DNA from: Novosphingobium beihaiense
GTDB taxonomy: Bacteria; Pseudomonadota; Alphaproteobacteria; Sphingomonadales; Sphingomonadaceae
DNA length: 64,000 nucleotides
Reading direction: 5' to 3'
Assembly: GCF_022832375.1 (NCBI RefSeq)
Contig: NZ_JALHLG010000005.1
Coordinates: 186,001-250,000, forward strand
The notes below the pieces were generated by a model. The model had not been told where the DNA came from. It ran no database searches and saw nothing but the letters and a program-made list of their open reading frames with translations. Made by a program: the position numbers and the translations under genes. Shown here piece after piece: positions 57,239 through 64,000 of this stretch (position 1 is the stretch's first letter; each line of letters begins with the position of its first letter).

Positions 57239-58783
57239 TCAGAGGCAGGCCTCCAGATAGGCCTGATCGAAACCGAACTGACGAGCCTTTTCCAGCGTGT
57301 AGGGGCGCAGGCCCGAACTGCGGAATTCGCCCAGAATCTTGCCGTCGTCGGTCTCGTCCAGATATTCGAACTTGAACAGCTCCTGAGTGACGATGACGTC
57401 GCCTTCCATGCCGATCACTTCGGTGATGTTGGTGGTGCGGCGCGAACCGTCGCGCAGGCGCTTCACCTGAACGATCAGGTCCACCGATTCCGCGATCTGG
57501 CGGCTGATGGCTTCCTTCGGAATCTTGATGTCGCCCATCAGGATCATGTTTTCCATACGGCCCAGGCACTCGCGCGGGCTGTTGGCGTGCAGCGTGCACA
57601 TCGAACCATCGTGGCCGGTGTTCATGGCGGCGAGCAGGTCGAAGCACTCGGCGCCGCGGATTTCGCCCAGGATGATGCGGTCCGGGCGCATACGCAGGGC
57701 GTTCTTCACAAGGTCGCCGATGGTGATCGCGCCCTGGCCTTCGAGGTTCGGCGGGCGGGTCTCCAGCGGCAGCCAGTGCGGCTGCTGCAGGCGCAGTTCG
57801 GCGGCGTCCTCGATCGTCAGCACGCGTTCGCCCGGATCGATCATTTTCGACAGGGCATTGAGCATCGTCGTCTTGCCCGAGCCGGTGCCGCCCGAGATCA
57901 CCACGTTCATGCGGCAGGCGCCCGCGATCTTGAGCGCGGTGGCCATCTTTTCGTCCATCGAGCCGAAGCCCTTGAGCATGTCGATGGTGATCGGCTTCTC
58001 GGAGAACTTACGAATGGAGATCGCGGTGCCGCGCAGCGAGAGCGGCGGGACGATCACGTTGACGCGGCTGCCGTCCTTGAGGCGGGCGTCGGCCAGCGGG
58101 GTGGTCTGGTCGACGCGGCGGCCGACCTGGTTGACAATGCGCTGGGCGATCTGGAACAAGTGCTGCTCGTCGCGGAAGCGGATCCCGGCGAGCTGCAGCT
58201 TGCCCTTGCGTTCGATGTAGGTCTGGTTCGGGCCATTGACCATGATGTCCGACACGTCGGGGTCGCTGAGCAGCTCCTCCAGCGGGCCGAAACCGAGCAG
58301 TTCGTCGATCAGCACCTTTTCCAGCGCGAACTGTTCGCGGCGGTTGAAGGTGATCTTCAGCTCGGCCAGCACTTCCATGATGATCGGGCGGAATTCTTCC
58401 GACAGCTCGTCTTTGGTAAGCGTAGCCGCCGCCTCGGGATCGACGCGTTCGAGCAGGCGCGGCAGCACCTGTTCCTTGATCTTGTGGATCGAGGCTTCGA
58501 AACTGCCTTGTTCGGAATTGCTGTCGGTCACGGCATTGGCGCGCTCCGCCAGCCGGGACATGGCATCGTCGCGCTGGGGCGCCGCAGCTGCCGGAGCAGG
58601 TTCGCCTCCCGGCAGGGGCGGAAACTGGTCTCCGCCAGGCAAGGGAGCTGCGTTCGGCATAGCGCCGGGGACTGTCGGGGTCTTGTCCTGCACACCGCCC
58701 TTGAGAGGCTTGGCTACGCCGAATGCAGGCCGGGATCCTTGGCCCATGCCCCCCATGCCACTGCGCCGCCCGAATGCACTCAT
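57239..58783 (-). CDS. cpaF: CpaF-type secretion/pilus ATPase
   Basis: Hexameric ATPase of Tad/Flp pilus systems, about 514 residues. The first 90 residues are Gly/Pro/Ala-rich and disordered. Then come the N-terminal helical domain and the ATPase core with Walker A SGGTGSGKTTML, the Asp box TIEDAAELRL, Walker B RPDRIILGEIRGAE and the His box HDGSMCTLHANSP. No other tad genes are in the window. Start ATG 58783, AGAGG 11 nt upstream; the spacing is loose. Confidence 0.9.
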   Translation of the reverse strand: MSAFGRRSGMGGMGQGSRPAFGVAKPLKGGVQDKTPTVPGAMPNAAPLPGGDQFPPLPGGEPAPAAAAPQRDDAMSRLAERANAVTDSNSEQGSFEASIHKIKEQVLPRLLERVDPEAAATLTKDELSEEFRPIIMEVLAELKITFNRREQFALEKVLIDELLGFGPLEELLSDPDVSDIMVNGPNQTYIERKGKLQLAGIRFRDEQHLFQIAQRIVNQVGRRVDQTTPLADARLKDGSRVNVIVPPLSLRGTAISIRKFSEKPITIDMLKGFGSMDEKMATALKIAGACRMNVVISGGTGSGKTTMLNALSKMIDPGERVLTIEDAAELRLQQPHWLPLETRPPNLEGQGAITIGDLVKNALRMRPDRIILGEIRGAECFDLLAAMNTGHDGSMCTLHANSPRECLGRMENMILMGDIKIPKEAISRQIAESVDLIVQVKRLRDGSRRTTNITEVIGMEGDVIVTQELFKFEYLDETDDGKILGEFRSSGLRPYTLEKARQFGFDQAYLEACL

Positions 58784-58917
58784 AAGAAATACAACCTCTT
58801 TCAGCACCCGGCTCAGAACCGGGCGTGATCCATCGCGATTGGCACGATCATTAAGGTTGAAACTTTGATAACTTCCTAATGGCGGGCAAGCAGGATCATG
58901 GGCAGGCCATGTAAATC

Positions 58918-59217
58918 ATGGAGGTGAAAAGTACCGTGAACGGGAAGGGCGGAACTTGCTGGCTCTGCGCCAGGCCGCTGGGCCGCTGGATCGAATGGCA
59001 TCATCCTGTTCCCAAAAGCCGGGGTGGCCGCGATACCGTGCCGCTGCACCCGATCTGCCATCGCACGATCCACGCAAATCTGACAAATGCCCAGCTTGCG
59101 CGGATGCCGGTGCGTGCGGAAGCCTTGCTGGAGTGTGAGGAAATCCGCAGGTTCGTAATGTGGGTTTCGAACAAGCATCCCGATTTCCATGCTCCTACGC
59201 GGCGAATGAAGCGCTGA
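58918..59217 (+). CDS. HNH endonuclease domain protein
   Basis: A 99-residue protein with CWLCARPLGRWIEWHH, a PVPKSRGGRD turn, PLHPICHRTIHANLTN: a beta-beta-alpha metal fold with zinc knuckle CxxC...C and catalytic HH/N/H residues. Stand-alone HNH proteins of this size are common in alphaproteobacteria and their DNA target is unknown. It is divergent from cpaF. Confidence 0.85.
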   Translation: MEVKSTVNGKGGTCWLCARPLGRWIEWHHPVPKSRGGRDTVPLHPICHRTIHANLTNAQLARMPVRAEALLECEEIRRFVMWVSNKHPDFHAPTRRMKR

Positions 59218-59289
59218 GTTAAGCCTTATTTCACGGCCTGCCCGTATGGTGAAATTCCAGTTACCGGTGGTGTTACGCGAAAGGAACGC

Positions 59290-60627
59290 ATGCGCGTTGT
59301 GCTTAAGCACTGGCCTTGGCGCTGGTGTCTCTATTGGCTGCTCCTGCCCAACATCGTGACAATTGCGATGTGGCCCATCGGCGGTCCGCCGATGGGAGGC
59401 GTGATTATCGGGCTGGGGGCACTGGCTCTCATATTCGCGCAGCTTCCTTCGCTCTGGGCGCGCCGGATCGCGGTGGCGGGGCTGACGCTCGCTTCTGCCT
59501 TCGAGTACATCATCAACGCGTTCAACCTTGAAATCAGCCGGGTCGATGCGCTGCAGGAGTTCATAGTGAATGCCCGCCCTCTGGCATCGCTCGAATATCT
59601 GGCTGGGGGCGCGATATTGCTTGTCGCGCTCTTTTTTGCGGTCCGGGGTGCAGGGCGAACCGAACGGTTCGGCCCGGTGTGGAACTGGATGCTGGGATTT
59701 GTGGCCGTGCTTGGCCTGGCGCAGGCCGATTCCCTCGCCACAGCGGCGACGAGCAATACTTACCGGGGCTTGCCTGCCGCCGGGACACCGTTCCATTCCG
59801 CAGTCAACGCCAACGGAATAGCGACGCCGGGGAAACGGAAACGCAATCTTGTCGTCATTCTGGTCGAAGCGTTGGGGCGCCCGGTCTTTCCGGAGGGCCG
59901 AAAGCTGTTCGAAGCGGATTGGCACCGCACTGAATGGAATGGCCGCTATACGGTCTCTTCTGGCGAAATTCCCTATTTCGGCTCGACGACGAACGGCGAA
60001 TTGCGAGAGCTGTGCGGCGTCTATTCAAACTACGATGCCTTCGATTTCGAGCATCGCCCCTGCATGCCGGGCCGGTATGCGAAAGCGGGTTACGATACCC
60101 TGGCGATCCATGCCTTTGACGGCAAATTTTTCGACCGTGCGGCATGGTGGCCGCGCGCTGGCTTTGCGCACACGATGTTCCGCAGGCAACTGGAGGAGGG
60201 CGGGGCGCGCAAGTGCGGCGGCATGTGGCCGGGCGCTTGCGATGTCGACATTGCGGGCCAGATCGGCCACCGTCTCAAGACCGCAGGCAAGCCGCAATTC
60301 ATTTATTGGGTCACTCTCAACACGCATCTTCCCGTTTTGGCTGGTGCTACGCCTGGGATGGGAGGCTGCGAAGACGGCACCGCTCCGCTGGCCGGGATGG
60401 GCTTGATGCGCTGCCGTCTGTTCGTGGCTTACCACGACGTGGCGCAGGCTATTTCGGTTCTGGCAATGGACCCGGATCTGCCGCCGACCGACTTTCTAAT
60501 TGTGGGTGATCACATGCCGCCGTTCATGAACAGGAATGAACGGCTGGCTTTCGACGGCTACACGGTGCCGTGGATATTCCTGCAGTCGAAGGACCATGCG
60601 CCGGAAAGCGGAACGCCAGCGAGCTGA
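59290..60627 (+). CDS. LTA-synthase-like membrane sulfatase/phosphotransferase
   Basis: A 445-residue protein with four to five N-terminal membrane segments (within residues 1-150) and an alkaline-phosphatase-fold domain from about 185: VVILVEALGRPVF (metal Glu), SSGEIPYFGSTTNGELRELCG with the likely catalytic Thr, and FLIVGDHMPPF (metal Asp-His). The family includes LtaS, EptA and MdoB, so it probably moves phospho-groups on envelope glycans or lipids. Substrate unknown. Confidence 0.8.
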   Translation: MRVVLKHWPWRWCLYWLLLPNIVTIAMWPIGGPPMGGVIIGLGALALIFAQLPSLWARRIAVAGLTLASAFEYIINAFNLEISRVDALQEFIVNARPLASLEYLAGGAILLVALFFAVRGAGRTERFGPVWNWMLGFVAVLGLAQADSLATAATSNTYRGLPAAGTPFHSAVNANGIATPGKRKRNLVVILVEALGRPVFPEGRKLFEADWHRTEWNGRYTVSSGEIPYFGSTTNGELRELCGVYSNYDAFDFEHRPCMPGRYAKAGYDTLAIHAFDGKFFDRAAWWPRAGFAHTMFRRQLEEGGARKCGGMWPGACDVDIAGQIGHRLKTAGKPQFIYWVTLNTHLPVLAGATPGMGGCEDGTAPLAGMGLMRCRLFVAYHDVAQAISVLAMDPDLPPTDFLIVGDHMPPFMNRNERLAFDGYTVPWIFLQSKDHAPESGTPAS

Positions 60628-60661
60628 TATGGCCTTGAAGACTTGTGCGGCTGCCAAATGA

Positions 60662-60693
60662 AAATGCCGACGCGCACTGGGCGGCCGGCATTT
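60662..60693 (-). terminator. Probable terminator of the atp operon
   Basis: AAATGCCG (60662-60669) and CGGCATTT (60686-60693) form an 8-bp stem. On the minus strand it is followed by ATTTTCATTT, after atpC. The loop is large, so strength is uncertain. Confidence 0.5.
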
Positions 60694-60749
60694 CACAAAT
60701 TCGCTTTTAAAGTGCGATGGAGGCCAAGCAGGCACTCCTGCGCCCAAGA

Positions 60750-61007
60750 TCAGCCCTCAACATGCTCCGCAAGCACTGTCAGGCCTGCATCGCCGACTTC
60801 GGCGAAGCCGCCGGTGATCCGGATCTCTTCGGGAGCACCGTTTTCAGTCTTGTAAACCGTCAGCGCGCCGTCGGCGATTGTCGACATGAAGGGCGCGTGG
60901 CCCGCGAGCACGCCGAACTCGCCTTCCGTGCCGGGGACGACCACCATGTGGACGTCCTCCGAGCGGACGAGCTTCGCCGGCGTGACGAGTTCGAAGTGCA
61001 GGGGCAT
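60750..61007 (-). CDS. atpC: F1 ATP synthase epsilon subunit, short form
   Basis: Only 85 residues: the N-terminal beta-sandwich ([49 protein letters not shown]) without the C-terminal helical hairpin that inhibits rotation in E. coli. This short form is usual for sphingomonads as far as I know. It starts 3 nt after the atpD stop. Confidence 0.95.
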   Translation of the reverse strand: MPLHFELVTPAKLVRSEDVHMVVVPGTEGEFGVLAGHAPFMSTIADGALTVYKTENGAPEEIRITGGFAEVGDAGLTVLAEHVEG

Positions 61008-61010
61008 CGC

Positions 61011-62492
<1,482 letters not shown>

Positions 62493-62525
62493 TTAGAGCG
62501 CTTCCGCGCCCGCGGTTAGATGTTG

Positions 62526-63404
62526 CTACAGCGCTTCCGCGCCAGCAATAATTTCAACGAGTTCGGTGGTGATCGCGGCCTGGCGGCTGCGGTTGTACTG
62601 GATGGTGAGCTTGTTGATCAGATCACCCGCGTTGCGCGTCGCGTTATCCATGGCGGTCATCGACGCGCCCTGTTCGGAAGCGGCATTCTCCAGCAGCGCG
62701 CCGAAAAGCTGGGTCTTCAGGTAGCGCGGCAGCAGCGCGGCGAGGATTTCCTCCTCCTCCGGCTCGTATTCGGTCACGGCGTCGCCGTCCTTGGCCTCAC
62801 CGGCGGCGGGGGCAGGGACGGGGATGATCTGCTGGCTGGTCGGTTCCTGCACCAGCGCCGAGCGGAACTTCGAATAGAACAGATGCGCGATGTCGAACTT
62901 GCCCTGTTCGTACAGAGCCACGAGTTCGTCAGCGACCTGTTCGGCTTCGTTGAAGCCCGCTTCACGCACGCCGGTGGTGTCGAACATGTGCACGATCTGC
63001 TTGGGGTATTCGCGCTTGATCACCGCACGGCCCTTGCGGCCGATGAGGTAGAACAGCACGGTCTTGCCCTGCGCTTCCAGTTCCTTCGCCTTCACGCGCG
63101 CGGCGCGGACGATGTTGGAGTTGAAAGCGCCGCACAGGCCCTTGTCCGAATTGGCCACGACGAGCAGGTGAACCTGATCGCTGCCGGTTCCGGCGAGCAG
63201 CTTGGGGCTGTTTTCCGAAACCGTGATCTTGCTGGCCAGCGAGCCCATCACCTCGGCGAGACGCGCGGCATAGGGGCGCGCCGATTCGGCGGCGGCCTGC
63301 GCCTTGCGCAGCTTGGCCGCGGCGACCATCTGCTTGGCCTTGGTGATCTTCTGGGTCGATTTGACCGAGTTGATGCGGCCTTTGAGTTCCTTGAGCGATG
63401 CCAC
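62526..63404 (-). CDS. atpG: F1 ATP synthase gamma subunit
   Basis: The central rotor shaft, 292 residues: [26 protein letters not shown] N-terminus (reads [18 protein letters not shown]), GLCGAFNSN and the C-terminal [19 protein letters not shown]. An internal acidic insert near residues 195-215 ([17 protein letters not shown]) is a lineage variation. Confidence 0.97.
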   Translation of the reverse strand: MASLKELKGRINSVKSTQKITKAKQMVAAAKLRKAQAAAESARPYAARLAEVMGSLASKITVSENSPKLLAGTGSDQVHLLVVANSDKGLCGAFNSNIVRAARVKAKELEAQGKTVLFYLIGRKGRAVIKREYPKQIVHMFDTTGVREAGFNEAEQVADELVALYEQGKFDIAHLFYSKFRSALVQEPTSQQIIPVPAPAAGEAKDGDAVTEYEPEEEEILAALLPRYLKTQLFGALLENAASEQGASMTAMDNATRNAGDLINKLTIQYNRSRQAAITTELVEIIAGAEAL

Positions 63405-63465
63405 TCGTTTCTCTCCGTTTCACCGCCCCGGCCGATAGGCCGGAACGGTGGGGATCAGGTCAGTC

Positions 63466-64000
63466 TCAGGCGAACTGCTTGGCGAAAGCGTCGAGCGCGG
63501 CGACGGTCTTGTCCTTGATCTCGCCTTCGAACTTCTGCGTGCTGCGGATCTCGCCGAGAACGTCGGCGTGCTGCGAGCGCATGAAGCTGAGCATTTCGGC
63601 TTCGTATTCGGTGACCTTCTCGACCGGGAGCGAGTCCAGGTAGCCGTTGGTGCCCGCGAAGATCGAGACGGTCTGCTCTTCGAACGGGAGCGGCGAGAAC
63701 TGCGGCTGCTTAAGCAGCTCGGTCAGGCGCGCGCCGCGGTTGAGCAGCTTCTGGGTCGACGCGTCGAGGTCCGAGCCGAACTGCGCGAAGGCCGCCATTT
63801 CGCGGTACTGCGCCAACTCCAGCTTGATCGAGCCGGCAACCTTCTTCATCGCCTTGGTCTGGGCCGAACCGCCGACGCGGCTGACCGAGAGGCCGACGTT
63901 GATGGCCGGACGCACACCCTGATAGAACAGGCCGGTTTCAAGGAAGATCTGGCCGTCGGTGATCGAGATCACGTTGGTCGGAATATAGGCCGAAACGTCG
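63466..64000 (-). CDS. atpA: F1 ATP synthase alpha subunit, 3' part
   Basis: C-terminal 177 codons of the alpha subunit; the gene runs off the window end. It reads [32 protein letters not shown] with the arginine finger, and ends [14 protein letters not shown]. Gap of 61 nt to atpG. The upstream part, and atpH, would lie beyond 64000. Confidence 0.97.
   Translation of the reverse strand, partial: DVSAYIPTNVISITDGQIFLETGLFYQGVRPAINVGLSVSRVGGSAQTKAMKKVAGSIKLELAQYREMAAFAQFGSDLDASTQKLLNRGARLTELLKQPQFSPLPFEEQTVSIFAGTNGYLDSLPVEKVTEYEAEMLSFMRSQHADVLGEIRSTQKFEGEIKDKTVAALDAFAKQFA

Overview
The window is a stretch of a GC-rich alphaproteobacterial chromosome, most likely from Sphingomonadales (Novosphingobium-like; genus assignment is inference). 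Reasons: a ChvI/ChvG-HprK-RapZ-EIIA-HPr cluster divergent from pckA, a CcrM cell-cycle methyltransferase beside rnhB, a split PntAA/PntAB/PntB transhydrogenase preceded by a tiny aa3-oxidase subunit IV, F1 genes in order A-G-D-C with an 85-residue epsilon, and many palindromic dispersed repeats. I see no rRNA, tRNA, CRISPR array, prophage or complete insertion sequence. Most of the window is core housekeeping DNA with very tight gene packing; many pairs overlap by 1-8 bases, and TTG and GTG starts are common.

Layout. 0-9 kb: a degenerate metallo-beta-lactamase-fold protein, murI, plsY, dprA, two membrane proteins, topA with a small downstream gene, and a membrane glycosyltransferase. 9-13 kb: def, rmuC, a META-domain lipoprotein, and a SpoU-type RNA methyltransferase. 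12.8-19.2 kb: ptsH, EIIA, rapZ, hprK, chvG and chvI on the minus strand, divergent from pckA; this couples carbon/nitrogen PTS signalling and envelope sensing to gluconeogenesis. 19-28.5 kb: hydrolases, a DUF885 protein, two cysteine desulfurases plus a ferredoxin (Fe-S supply), and parC. 28.5-33.6 kb: a nested palindromic repeat block, two retropepsin-like proteases around an AT-richer orphan gene, cca, a NUDIX CoA pyrophosphatase and a DUF1285 gene. 33.4-36.1 kb: two 143-bp inverted copies of a MITE-like element flank a GNAT gene, a PQQ-type sugar dehydrogenase gene and rnhB. 36.1-42.5 kb: ccrM behind a dense GANTC cluster, folP, a small secreted protein, an SDR, a SnoaL-like protein and an NtrC-type regulator. 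42.6-46.1 kb: the pnt operon, interrupted by a DUF559 nuclease-like gene whose ends are 48-bp inverted repeats. 46-53 kb: dgt, an atypical SDR, and a tandem glycine riboswitch controlling gcvT-gcvH-gcvPA-gcvPB. 53-60.6 kb: transporters, two entericidin-like lipoproteins, yceI, an orphan cpaF, an HNH nuclease and an LTA-synthase-like membrane protein. 60.7-64 kb: atpC, atpD, atpG and the 3' end of atpA on the minus strand.

The strongest leads for something undescribed are: (1) the DUF559 gene with covarying 48-bp palindromic ends lodged inside the pnt operon, with a solo half-repeat in the gcv operon; (2) the 143-bp TA-flanked element whose two copies each sit exactly on a neighbour's stop codon and show compensatory changes; (3) nine GANTC sites in 154 bp ahead of ccrM; (4) a 36-nt perfectly alternating pyrimidine-purine tract just upstream of topA.
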